Shown here one piece after another: positions 28,364 to 36,290 of a stretch of DNA of 64,000 nucleotides. Under the pieces are notes generated by a model. It made no database searches and was not told where the DNA came from. It saw only the letters and a list, made by a program, of their open reading frames with translations. The DNA lies in the NCBI RefSeq assembly GCF_000282055.1, contig NZ_AKJZ01000007.1, forward strand, positions 118,088 through 182,087, read 5' to 3'. Source of the DNA: Flavobacterium sp. CF136. GTDB lineage: Bacteria; Bacteroidota; Bacteroidia; Flavobacteriales; Flavobacteriaceae. Both the position numbers and the translations under genes were made by a program. The first letter of the stretch is position 1, and the number at the start of each line of letters is the position of its first letter.

Positions 28364-29329
28364 TTATACGATTCCTTCTTTTAAAATGTCATGTAAATGT
28401 AATACGCCTTTGTAGGTTCCGTTGTCGGAGACTATTAATTGTGTAATAGAAAAATCTTCAAGAATGTTTAAAGCATCTACGGCCATTGTTTCTGATGTTA
28501 CTAATTTTGGGTTTTTTGACATAATATCTTTTGCAGTCAAATCAGCAATTGAATCTCTGTCGTTTAGCATTCTTCTAATGTCACCATCAGTAATAATTCC
28601 GATTATCTTGTCATTTTCTATGACAGCGGTAACACCTAATCTTTTTTCAGAAATTTCGAAAATTACTTTTTTAACAGAAGTATCCGGAGAAACCATTGGT
28701 TTTAATGAATTCTCAATCATATCTTTTACGCGAAGTAATAATTTTTTTCCTAAAGCCCCGCCTGGATGGTAAACTGCAAAATCTTCGGGTTTAAAGTCAC
28801 GCATTTCCATTAAAGAAACCGCTAGTGCATCTCCCATAACCAATTGTGCAGTGGTGCTGTTTGTTGGTGCCAGATTAATTGGGCACGCTTCCATATCAAC
28901 AGTTGTATTTAAAACATAGTCAGATCCTTTGGCTAAAAATGAAGTTACATTTCCGGTCATTCCAATTAAAATGTTTCCAAAACGTTTTAATAATGGGACT
29001 AAAACTTTGATTTCAGGACTATTTCCGCTTTTTGAAATGCAGATAATAATATCTTCATTTTGTATCATTCCTAAGTCACCATGGATAGCTTCTGAAGCGT
29101 GGAGAAACATTGAAGGTGTTCCGGTTGAATTGAAAGTAGCGACCATTTTTTGTGCAATAATGGCACTTTTTCCAATGCCCGTAACAATTAATCGTCCTTT
29201 CGTTTCATAAATGCGTTGTGCAGCTTCGTAAAAATTTTCGTCCAGATAATCAATTAGCTTTATAATTGCTTCACTTTCAGAGAGTATGGTTTTTTTTGCG
29301 ATAGCTAAAATATTTTCTTTTGTAATCAA
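28364..29329 (-). CDS. kdsD: D-arabinose 5-phosphate isomerase (KpsF/GutQ family)
   Basis: A 321-residue enzyme that isomerises ribulose 5-phosphate to arabinose 5-phosphate, the first step of Kdo synthesis for lipid A core. The SIS domain shows GRLIVTGIGKSAIIAQKMVATFNSTGTPSMFLHASEAIHGDLGMI and ICISKSGNSPEI; NLAPTNSTTAQLVMGDALAV carries conserved active-site residues. Two CBS domains follow (about 205-321), with GIITDGDIRRML in the first. It diverges from recQ and heads a tight operon with tatC. Confidence 0.94.
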   Translation of the reverse strand: MITKENILAIAKKTILSESEAIIKLIDYLDENFYEAAQRIYETKGRLIVTGIGKSAIIAQKMVATFNSTGTPSMFLHASEAIHGDLGMIQNEDIIICISKSGNSPEIKVLVPLLKRFGNILIGMTGNVTSFLAKGSDYVLNTTVDMEACPINLAPTNSTTAQLVMGDALAVSLMEMRDFKPEDFAVYHPGGALGKKLLLRVKDMIENSLKPMVSPDTSVKKVIFEISEKRLGVTAVIENDKIIGIITDGDIRRMLNDRDSIADLTAKDIMSKNPKLVTSETMAVDALNILEDFSITQLIVSDNGTYKGVLHLHDILKEGIV

Positions 29330-29345
29330 AACAGGAAAGTTAAAA

Positions 29346-29376
29346 TTTGTGAGTGTGAAAGAAATTTGTATCTTTA
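29346..29376 (+). promoter_or_regulatory. Promoter of recQ
   Basis: TTTG (29346-29349), 19-bp spacer, then TATCTTTA (29369-29376), one base off the TAnnTTTG consensus for the Bacteroidota primary sigma factor. It lies 38 bp upstream of the recQ ATG in the divergent gap with kdsD. Confidence 0.65.
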
Positions 29377-29413
29377 TAATGCAAATTTATACAAAATACC
29401 ATTAATATAAAGA

Positions 29414-31609
29414 ATGAATTCAAACGAAATTGAAATACATAAGGAATTAAAGAAGTATTTCGGCTTTAGCCAATTTAAGGGTTTGCAGGAGCAAGTCATT
29501 ACAAGTATTTTAAATAAAAAAAATACTTTCGTAATTATGCCTACTGGTGGAGGGAAATCTCTTTGTTATCAATTGCCCGCTTTAATTCAGGACGGAACTG
29601 CTATCGTTGTTTCGCCTTTAATTGCTTTAATGAAAAATCAGGTTGATGCTATTCGAAGTCTTTCTTCTGAAAATGGAATTGCCCATGTACTGAATTCTTC
29701 CCTTACAAAAACTGAAATTGCTCAGGTAAAAAAAGATATTACTTCTGGTTTAACCAAACTTTTATATGTAGCCCCGGAATCTTTGACGAAAGAAGAATAT
29801 GTGGCTTTTTTGCAAAGTGTACCCATTTCATTTGTAGCAATTGATGAAGCCCATTGTATCTCTGAATGGGGACATGATTTTAGACCTGAATACAGAAATT
29901 TAAAAAATATAATTAAGCAGTTGGGCAGTGTTCCTATCATTGGTCTTACGGCCACTGCTACTCCAAAAGTTCAGGAAGATATCCTTAAAAATTTGGATAT
30001 GTCTGATGCAAATACTTTCAAAGCATCATTTAACAGACCTAATTTATACTACGAAGTTCGTACTAAAACCAAAAATATAGAGTCTGATATTATTCGGTTT
30101 ATCAAACAACACAAAGGTAAATCAGGCATTATTTATTGTTTAAGCCGAAAAAAAGTAGAAACGATTGCGGAGGTTTTACAAGTAAATGGAATTAGTGCCG
30201 TTCCTTATCATGCAGGTTTAGATGCCAAAACACGGGCTAAGCATCAGGATATGTTTTTGATGGAAGATGTTGATGTGGTGGTAGCTACAATTGCTTTCGG
30301 AATGGGAATTGATAAACCGGACGTTAGATTTGTAATTCATCACGATATTCCAAAATCACTCGAAAGTTATTATCAGGAAACCGGTCGTGCTGGCCGCGAT
30401 GGAGGAGAAGGACATTGTCTGGCATACTACTCCTATAAAGATGTTGAAAAATTAGAAAAATTCATGTCAGGTAAGCCGGTTGCAGAGCAGGAAATTGGTT
30501 TTGCTTTATTGCAGGAAGTGGTGGCTTATGCCGAAACTTCAATGTCTCGAAGAAAATTCCTGTTGCATTATTTTGGTGAAGAATTTGATAGTGAAAATGG
30601 CGAAGGTGCGGATATGGATGATAATGTCCGTAATCCTAAAACCCGAATCGAAGCACAAGATCAAGTCGTTAAATTGTTGGAGATTGTTCGCGATACTAAG
30701 CATATTTATAAATCAAAAGAAATTGTGTTTACATTAATTGGTCGTATTAATGCAGTAATTAAAGCACATAAAACAGATACACAGTCGTTTTTTGGTTCAG
30801 GATCTGATCATGACGAAAAATACTGGATGGCATTGCTTAGACAAGTCCTGGTTGCAGGTTATTTGTCTAAAGATATTGAAACCTATGGTGTAGTGAAAAT
30901 TACCCAAAGCGGATTGGACTTTATAAAAAAACCGATTTCGTTTATGATGTCTGAAGATCATGAATATAATGAAGCAGAAGATGATGCCATTGTTACTGCA
31001 GCAAAATCATCAGGAACCGCAGACGAAGTTTTGATGACAATGCTACGTGAACTTCGTAAAAAAGTAGCTAAAAAACTGGGAGTTCCTCCATTTGTTGTTT
31101 TTCAGGATCCCTCTCTTGAAGATATGGCTTTAAAATATCCTGTTACTTTAACGGAATTATATAATATTCACGGAGTTGGAGAAGGAAAAGCCAAGAAATA
31201 TGGTGGCGATTTTGTAGCCTTAATTAATCGCTATGTAGAGGATAATGATATCATTCGTCCAGATGATTTAGTGGTGAAATCTACCGGAGTAAACTCAGCC
31301 AATAAATTGTATATTATTCAGAATATAGATCGAAAATTATCATTGAACGATATTGCTTCTGCAAAAGGTCTGACTATGGATACTTTGATTAAAGAAATGG
31401 AGCAAATTGTGTATTCCGGTACAAAACTTAATATTAAATATTGGGTTGATGATATGCTTGATGATGATCAGCAGGAAGAAATTCATGATTATTTCATGGA
31501 ATCAGAATCTGATAAAATCGAAGATGCCCTTAAAGAATTCGATGGTGAATATGATATTGATGAATTACGCCTAATGCGAATAAAATTTATCAGCGAAGTT
31601 GCGAATTAA
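29414..31609 (+). CDS. recQ: ATP-dependent DNA helicase RecQ
   Basis: A 731-residue 3'-5' helicase for recombination and fork repair. The motor has YFGFSQFKGLQEQVI (motif 0), PTGGGKSLCYQLPAL (Walker A), VVSPLIALMKNQVD, IDEAHCISEWGHDFRPEYR (DEAH), GLTATATPKVQ, VATIAFGMGIDKPDVRFVIHHDIPKS and QETGRAGRDG. An RQC-like winged-helix region follows. An HRDC-like segment around LGVPPFVVFQDPSLEDMALKYPVTLTELYNIHGVGEGKAKKYG comes next, and then an acidic tail. The length is above E. coli RecQ (about 610) and usual for Bacteroidota members. The single C-terminal extension is acidic and of unknown role. Confidence 0.96.
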   Translation: MNSNEIEIHKELKKYFGFSQFKGLQEQVITSILNKKNTFVIMPTGGGKSLCYQLPALIQDGTAIVVSPLIALMKNQVDAIRSLSSENGIAHVLNSSLTKTEIAQVKKDITSGLTKLLYVAPESLTKEEYVAFLQSVPISFVAIDEAHCISEWGHDFRPEYRNLKNIIKQLGSVPIIGLTATATPKVQEDILKNLDMSDANTFKASFNRPNLYYEVRTKTKNIESDIIRFIKQHKGKSGIIYCLSRKKVETIAEVLQVNGISAVPYHAGLDAKTRAKHQDMFLMEDVDVVVATIAFGMGIDKPDVRFVIHHDIPKSLESYYQETGRAGRDGGEGHCLAYYSYKDVEKLEKFMSGKPVAEQEIGFALLQEVVAYAETSMSRRKFLLHYFGEEFDSENGEGADMDDNVRNPKTRIEAQDQVVKLLEIVRDTKHIYKSKEIVFTLIGRINAVIKAHKTDTQSFFGSGSDHDEKYWMALLRQVLVAGYLSKDIETYGVVKITQSGLDFIKKPISFMMSEDHEYNEAEDDAIVTAAKSSGTADEVLMTMLRELRKKVAKKLGVPPFVVFQDPSLEDMALKYPVTLTELYNIHGVGEGKAKKYGGDFVALINRYVEDNDIIRPDDLVVKSTGVNSANKLYIIQNIDRKLSLNDIASAKGLTMDTLIKEMEQIVYSGTKLNIKYWVDDMLDDDQQEEIHDYFMESESDKIEDALKEFDGEYDIDELRLMRIKFISEVAN

Positions 31610-31619
31610 AGAAAGTTTA

Positions 31620-31658
31620 CAGTCTCAGTTTCTAGTTTACAGTTTTTTACTGAGACTG
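31620..31658. repeat. Inverted repeat between convergent genes (CAGTCTCAGT type)
   Basis: Arms CAGTCTCAGT (31620-31629) and ACTGAGACTG (31649-31658) are perfect 10-bp inverted copies around a 19-base loop containing another ACAGT. The element fills the 64-bp gap between recQ and the convergent small gene and is related to the one at 26241-26277. Additional GTTTACAGT and GGAGACT fragments around it suggest a decayed repeat. Confidence 0.65.
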
Positions 31659-31673
31659 AAAACGGAGACTAAA

Positions 31674-31916
31674 TTACTCCTCAGTATAAACTTCCCCACG
31701 ATGCGGTTTCAAAGCATCTCTTACCTGAATCATATTTTCATCGGTGACGACCATAAAAGCAATGGTATGCATGTCGTTTATGATTTTAAAACCCGTAATA
31801 TTTAGTGGAAGTTTTTCTATGGCAATATATTCTTTCAAATGAATTTCATGATGTTCAGCTGTTTTTGCCGAAGCAGGACCGCGAAAATCCCAAATTAGTT
31901 TTATTTTTCTAGACAT
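31674..31916 (-). CDS. Conserved small hypothetical protein
   Basis: An 80-residue protein with no signal peptide or membrane segment. It begins MSRKIKLIWDFRGPASAKTAEHHEIHLKEY and ends in a charged tail. Its composition (well-mixed charged and hydrophobic residues) and isolated position between repeats support a real gene, and I have the impression that similar short proteins occur widely in flavobacteria. I cannot assign a function. HEIHLKEY and the two-strand VTDENMIQVRDAL part could form a small alpha-beta fold like ferredoxin-type domains. Confidence 0.65.
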   Translation of the reverse strand: MSRKIKLIWDFRGPASAKTAEHHEIHLKEYIAIEKLPLNITGFKIINDMHTIAFMVVTDENMIQVRDALKPHRGEVYTEE

Positions 31917-31992
31917 TGTTTTTAAGGTGCAAAGGTTCAGAGTAACAAAGGTACAAAGTCTATTTTGAAATTTATGCTTTGAAGTTATCCTA

Positions 31993-32022
31993 TTGTCAGT
32001 TCGAGTGGAGTCGAGAACCTTT
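31993..32022. repeat. REP-like half-element (GTCGAG family)
   Basis: TTGTCAGTTCGAGTGGAGTCGAGAACCTTT resembles the left arm of the palindromic element at 63899-63959 (shared GTCAG, GAG.GGAGTCGAG). It lies in the 220-bp gap before the FAD dehydrogenase gene. Just upstream (31926-31960) is a run with repeated CAAAGGT words, another decayed intergenic repeat. Confidence 0.55.
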
Positions 32023-32081
32023 GCTGCATCTTGACTTAATCAGATAAAAGTTGCAATTGATATAATTTCATTTCAAAATGT

Positions 32082-32089
32082 TATTTTTG
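32082..32089 (+). promoter_or_regulatory. Possible -7 element before the FAD dehydrogenase gene
   Basis: TATTTTTG fits TAnnTTTG and lies 47 bp before the ATG at 32137. A matching -33 element at the usual distance is not evident. Confidence 0.35.
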
Positions 32090-32136
32090 CATGTTCTTTT
32101 CATAAATAGAAAAGCTAATAGAATAAATAAGATACA

Positions 32137-33696
32137 ATGCCAAGAGAACTTTTACTTCAGGTAACACCGGAAATTGCTGCCAATGAATTGCTGCTTAAAG
32201 ACTATTTGTCTAAACAAATAAAAGTTTCTCCAAAAGAAATTCAGCATGTTTCTATTTTAAAACGATCAATTGATGCACGTCAAAAAGCGATAAAAATCAA
32301 TTTGAAAGTAATCATACATTTACAAGGAGAGCCTTTTCAGGAAACTAAAATCGAGCTACCTGTGTATAAAGATGTTTCTAAAGCGCAGGAAGTAATTGTA
32401 GTGGGAGCAGGGCCGGCAGGACTTTTTGCTGCATTACAGTTAATTGAATTAGGTTTAAAGCCAATTGTAATCGAACGCGGAAAAGATGTCCGTGGTCGCC
32501 GTCGTGATTTAAAAGCAATAAACGTTGACCATTTGGTTAATGAAGACTCTAATTATTGTTTTGGTGAAGGAGGGGCAGGAACCTATTCTGATGGTAAACT
32601 ATATACACGATCTAAAAAACGCGGTGATGTAACCAGAATTTTAGAACTTTTGGTGGCTTTTGGTGCTTCTGAGGATATTTTGGTTGAAGCACATCCGCAT
32701 ATCGGGACAAATAAATTACCTAAAATCATTGAAGACATTCGGAATAAAATCATCGAATTTGGTGGTCAGGTTTTGTTTGATACCCGGGTAACTGATATTT
32801 TGGTAAAAAATAATGAAGTGAAAGGAATTGTAACCCAAAACGGAGACACCATTCAGGCTAATAAATTGATTTTAGCGACGGGACATTCAGCCCGGGATAT
32901 TTTTGAATTATTGGACAGAAAGAAAATTTTTATCGAAGCCAAGCCTTTTGCTTTAGGTGTCCGTGCTGAGCATTCACAAGAATTAATAGACAGTATTCAG
33001 TATAGCTGTGATTATCGTGGCGAACATTTGCCACCGGCACCATATTCTATAGTAAAACAGGTTAACGGACGTGGAATGTATTCATTTTGTATGTGTCCGG
33101 GAGGAGTGATTGCACCTTGCGCAACGAGTCCGGGAGAAGTGGTTACAAATGGCTGGTCGCCATCAAAAAGAGATCAGGCAACGGCAAATTCAGGTATTGT
33201 AATCGAATTGAAATTGGAAGATTTCAAACCTTATGCAAAATTTGGAGCTTTGGCCGGAATGGAATTTCAAAAAAGTATCGAACAAAAAGCATGGCATTTG
33301 GCAGGAGAAAGTCAAAAAGTACCAGCACAGCGAATGGTTGATTTTACACAAAATAAAGTTTCATCAGATATTCCGAAAACATCGTATGTTCCGGGTACAA
33401 CTTCAGTAGAAATGGGACAGGTTTTTCCCGGATTTTTATCGCAGATTTTACGTGAAGGCTTTAAGGAATTTGGAAAATCAATGCGCGGTTATTTGACTAA
33501 TGAAGCCATTTTGCACGCCCCGGAAAGCAGAACTTCATCTCCAGTCAGAATTCCGAGAGATCCTGTAACTTATGAACATTTGCAAATAAAAGGATTGTAT
33601 CCTTGCGGAGAAGGTGCGGGTTATGCGGGTGGAATCATTTCTGCAGCGATTGATGGCGAAAAATGTGCTTTAATGATTGCTAAAACTTTAAAATAA
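32137..33696 (+). CDS. Uncharacterised FAD-dependent dehydrogenase
   Basis: A 519-residue flavoprotein. An N-terminal domain of about 80 residues precedes the FAD/NAD(P)-binding fold, which starts with VIVVGAGPAGLFAALQLIELGLKPIVIERG (GxGxxG around residues 88-93). Other blocks are NYCFGEGGAGTYSDGKLYTR, ILATGHSARDIFELL and the C-terminal GLYPCGEGAGYAGGIISAAIDGEKCALMIA. This is the conserved COG2509-type family found in many bacteria; the substrate is unknown to me. YSFCMCPGGVIAPCATSPGE holds three cysteines that could be functional. It lies 9 bp before a hypothetical gene, so the two may be co-transcribed. Confidence 0.85.
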   Translation: MPRELLLQVTPEIAANELLLKDYLSKQIKVSPKEIQHVSILKRSIDARQKAIKINLKVIIHLQGEPFQETKIELPVYKDVSKAQEVIVVGAGPAGLFAALQLIELGLKPIVIERGKDVRGRRRDLKAINVDHLVNEDSNYCFGEGGAGTYSDGKLYTRSKKRGDVTRILELLVAFGASEDILVEAHPHIGTNKLPKIIEDIRNKIIEFGGQVLFDTRVTDILVKNNEVKGIVTQNGDTIQANKLILATGHSARDIFELLDRKKIFIEAKPFALGVRAEHSQELIDSIQYSCDYRGEHLPPAPYSIVKQVNGRGMYSFCMCPGGVIAPCATSPGEVVTNGWSPSKRDQATANSGIVIELKLEDFKPYAKFGALAGMEFQKSIEQKAWHLAGESQKVPAQRMVDFTQNKVSSDIPKTSYVPGTTSVEMGQVFPGFLSQILREGFKEFGKSMRGYLTNEAILHAPESRTSSPVRIPRDPVTYEHLQIKGLYPCGEGAGYAGGIISAAIDGEKCALMIAKTLK

Positions 33697-33705
33697 TATA
33701 TCAGG

Positions 33706-34800
33706 ATGAAAAACTTCTTTTCTAATTTATTTGGTAGAAATAACGACCCAAAATCCATTGTATCTTTTGATGTTATTGATGCTGTTTACACTTATTTATA
33801 TAATGAGGAGAATAGATTTGAATTTAAAATGAAAGGAATTCACGATAAGGTTTCTGTGAGTTTATACTCTTTTCCAACTTCATTTGATTATGAAGAAGCG
33901 CAGAATGAAATTAAAAAAGCAGGTTTTAAAAATGCTTACGAAGTTTTGAATGAATTGTATAAAAAGATTAATATAGGACCTGTTTCTCAAGAGCAAATGC
34001 TTGAAGAATTAGAATACGATTATATACATATTCAATTTTATACGGTGCCAACTCCGGAAATGAAAAAGTACCTGAAACACGTTTTGCATAATTTCGTCAT
34101 ATTCTTTTGTTGTACGAATAGTTTAGAAACTAATGATTTTAGAATTTTGTACAACCATAATTTTTTTATGGATTATACAAAAGCAATTTTAGATACAGAA
34201 TATATTGATATCAATAATCCTAAAAATGAGATTCAAACAATTGGATTTAAGGAATTTGAAAGAGTTTTGCAGGGTATTTGCCAATATTTAAAAATAGAAT
34301 TACCTCAAGGCACTCAATTGCCATCACAAGAGGGTTTGCTGCCTCAGGATATTGAGGTTACTCAGGGAACTTTCGAAGAATTCATTAATTTGGTTTCAAG
34401 AGGAAATGTAGAGGAAAAATTGGTTCAAAAACAATCAAAAAAGCTTTTAAAGAATTTTAAAAAAGAAGCAAAAGAATATCATGAGATAATTCAGGGTCAG
34501 TGGGATTTTTTTGAAAGTATAGATTGTTGGAACAGTGATTGGAAGTTTGATCCCGAAGATGCCGAATATTTCATCTCAGAAATGATTGGCGAAGATCTTA
34601 ATTTTGCATATCCGGAAGAAACGTATAGTCATGATTTGTTTCCGTACATTCAATCGACTTTAGAAAAAAGAGGTCTTGAATTAATGACTTATGATACACT
34701 AGGTGATAATTATTTGTTTTTTGTAGTAAATAAAAAAGATGTAAACAGAATTTTGGAATTATCACAATTAACAAAGATTCCAATCGATAAATTGGGATAA
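33706..34800 (+). CDS. Hypothetical protein, 364 residues
   Basis: I do not recognise this protein with confidence. It has no signal peptide or membrane segment and is acidic. The N-terminal part starts MKNFFSNLFGRNNDPKS. A lysine-rich linker (VQKQSKKLLKNFKKEAKEYHE, about 246-266) separates it from a C-terminal domain of about 95 residues with WDFFESIDCWNSDWKFDPEDAEYFISEMIGED and LMTYDTLGDNYLFFVVNKKDV. This C-terminal pattern resembles the DUF6630-like domains of cytoplasmic proteins, which is only a motif-level impression. It follows the dehydrogenase by 9 bp. Confidence 0.6.
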   Translation: MKNFFSNLFGRNNDPKSIVSFDVIDAVYTYLYNEENRFEFKMKGIHDKVSVSLYSFPTSFDYEEAQNEIKKAGFKNAYEVLNELYKKINIGPVSQEQMLEELEYDYIHIQFYTVPTPEMKKYLKHVLHNFVIFFCCTNSLETNDFRILYNHNFFMDYTKAILDTEYIDINNPKNEIQTIGFKEFERVLQGICQYLKIELPQGTQLPSQEGLLPQDIEVTQGTFEEFINLVSRGNVEEKLVQKQSKKLLKNFKKEAKEYHEIIQGQWDFFESIDCWNSDWKFDPEDAEYFISEMIGEDLNFAYPEETYSHDLFPYIQSTLEKRGLELMTYDTLGDNYLFFVVNKKDVNRILELSQLTKIPIDKLG

Positions 34801-35097
34801 GTTGATTTTCTAAAAGGTACATTAATGAAGATTGATAAAAGATGTAATATATTATTAAGTTCATCACTTATTTGAATGGATTTATTTATGTAATAAATGT
34901 TTATTGTTATCTATTTTTTGAGAAAATATTCATTTGTTAATCGAATTTTTATTAATTATAAGTTTTTTTAAGGTAAAAAATGTCCTTTATCGTTTTTTTG
35001 TCTGTAATTACTTTGTAATAGTGTTTTTTATTATAAAATTAACTTTAAAAGTTATTTAAAGTTTGAAGTTTTTATTGGGTATTTTTCAATTATTTTT

Positions 35098-35125
35098 CAA
35101 CAATCCGCTACAATTGTTGTTTTTT
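35098..35125 (+). terminator. Hairpin with T-run upstream of the PL7-like gene
   Basis: CAACAAT-8 nt-ATTGTTG followed by six Ts. It lies 300 bp past the preceding gene and 200 bp before the next one. It could be a weak terminator of the upstream unit or an attenuator. The stem is only 7 bp and AT-rich. Confidence 0.35.
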
Positions 35126-35196
35126 GCCTGTATTTTTTATTAATTTAAAAAAAATTCAAAAAAAATATAGTGAAATTAAAAAAAAGGCTAATTTTA

Positions 35197-35210
35197 TGCA
35201 ATCGATTACA
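35197..35210. promoter_or_regulatory. CG-centred palindrome, possible LacI-type operator
   Basis: TGCAATCGATTACA is a near-perfect 14-bp palindrome (one mismatched pair) with the central CG step typical of LacI-family operators. It lies 115 bp upstream of the PL7-like gene in an otherwise very AT-rich region. Regulation by a LacI-family protein is inference. Confidence 0.4.
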
Positions 35211-35324
35211 TATGATGCCATGGTATTTTTTAAAATGGAATTGCTAAAATTTATTTTAGCCATCATTTAAATTGGTGTTCTTGAAAATCAACTATTTACA
35301 TTTTTAATTCTAAACTAACCAAAA

Positions 35325-36134
35325 ATGAAAAAAATTAGAACTTATCTTTTATTATTATTTACAAGTGCTACTTTTATAATTCATGCCCAAAAAGTACCAA
35401 AAATAGATTTGACCCCATGGAAGCTAACTATTCCGGAAGGAGCTGTAACAACATACAAAGCGCCAAAACTTTTAGATTATAGTGAGAATTTAGATATTCA
35501 GAAATTTATGTTTAATGACTTGACTGACAGGTCATTAGTGTTCTATGTTTATCCGTCTATAAAATCTAAAAGATCTTTTAATAAAACGGATTTAAAAGAG
35601 CAAAATTCATTTGGTGGTGATGCCGGCTGGACTTTTAAAGGTGGTGCAAAACTAAAAGCGGTTGTAAGAATGGGAGATATTTCTAAAAAGAATGATGTTA
35701 ATCCCCGGGTTATTTTTGTTCAGATTGGAGGCAGATTAAAAGAAGACCAGGTTAATTTAATAGGTGCAAAAGATAAAACCGCACCATCAATATTAAAAGT
35801 TTTTTGGGACAATGGGTATGTGAAATTAAGATCAAAAAGGCTTGCAGATCCATCTATTACCGGAGTTGATGTACTAAAAGAAGATTCCTGGATTGATGAT
35901 GACGGCTATACTTTTAAAAACAAAGTGGGTTTTGATAAATTTACTTTTCAAATTGAAATCACTGACGGAAAAATGGAGGTTAGTGTTAATGGTGAAGATA
36001 AAGTGTATTCTGGCGGTGATTATAAATTATGGAATGCATTTGATAACTATTTTACCGTTGGATGTAATCTTCAGGGCGATGAAATTGGGGCATATGCAAA
36101 TATGAAATTTTATACATTAGAAGTTTCCCACTAA
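35325..36134 (+). CDS. Secreted alginate-lyase-fold (PL7-like) protein with altered catalytic motifs
   Basis: A 269-residue protein with a signal peptide (residues 1-22, ending HAQ). DLTPWKLTIPEGA (28-40) and the strand order match the jelly-roll of polysaccharide lyase family 7. The three family signatures are all changed: the R-S-E-L-R region reads KTDLKE (87-92), QIHG reads QIGG (133-136) and YFKAGxYxQ reads YFTVGCNLQ (242-250), so the catalytic His and Tyr are Gly and Asn. It may be a glycan-binding or neofunctionalised member. It stands alone, with no SusC/SusD genes nearby, and is followed by a terminator. Confidence 0.75.
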   Translation: MKKIRTYLLLLFTSATFIIHAQKVPKIDLTPWKLTIPEGAVTTYKAPKLLDYSENLDIQKFMFNDLTDRSLVFYVYPSIKSKRSFNKTDLKEQNSFGGDAGWTFKGGAKLKAVVRMGDISKKNDVNPRVIFVQIGGRLKEDQVNLIGAKDKTAPSILKVFWDNGYVKLRSKRLADPSITGVDVLKEDSWIDDDGYTFKNKVGFDKFTFQIEITDGKMEVSVNGEDKVYSGGDYKLWNAFDNYFTVGCNLQGDEIGAYANMKFYTLEVSH

Positions 36135-36174
36135 TACAAAAACGACATAAGTAATAACGAAAATAAATATTTAA

Positions 36175-36210
36175 AAAAAGTCTGTATCACTTTGGTGTTA
36201 CAGACTTTTT
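36175..36210 (+). terminator. Intrinsic terminator after the PL7-like gene
   Basis: AAAAAGTCTGTA (36175-36186) pairs with TACAGACTTTTT (36199-36210), with an inner TCAC/GTG continuation and a T-run on the + side. It is 40 bp past the stop codon; the A-run lets it also act on the opposite strand. Confidence 0.85.
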
Positions 36211-36290
36211 CGTTTAGTGAGTTTTGAATACACATTTTGTTAATCTCTTTTAACTCAGTTTCGAAGCTTTGCTTTATATGTTTTATCAAA

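Larger units (their letters stand above)
34801..35324. other. 524-bp AT-rich intergenic region with palindromes
   Basis: No coding potential is seen. It contains a U-tailed hairpin (35098-35125), a 14-bp palindrome centred on CG (35197-35210), and an 8-bp perfect inverted repeat GCTAAAAT..ATTTTAGC (35243-35260). All three lie upstream of the PL7-like gene. The first 290 bases are AT-rich with long T-runs, and I see nothing specific there. Confidence 0.6.

Noticed and set aside
29053..29070. TCTTCATTTTGTATCAT inside kdsD, resembling the TCTTCAT operator
   Set aside because: It lies within coding sequence, the second half-site is imperfect and there is no adjacent -7 box, so it is a chance match.
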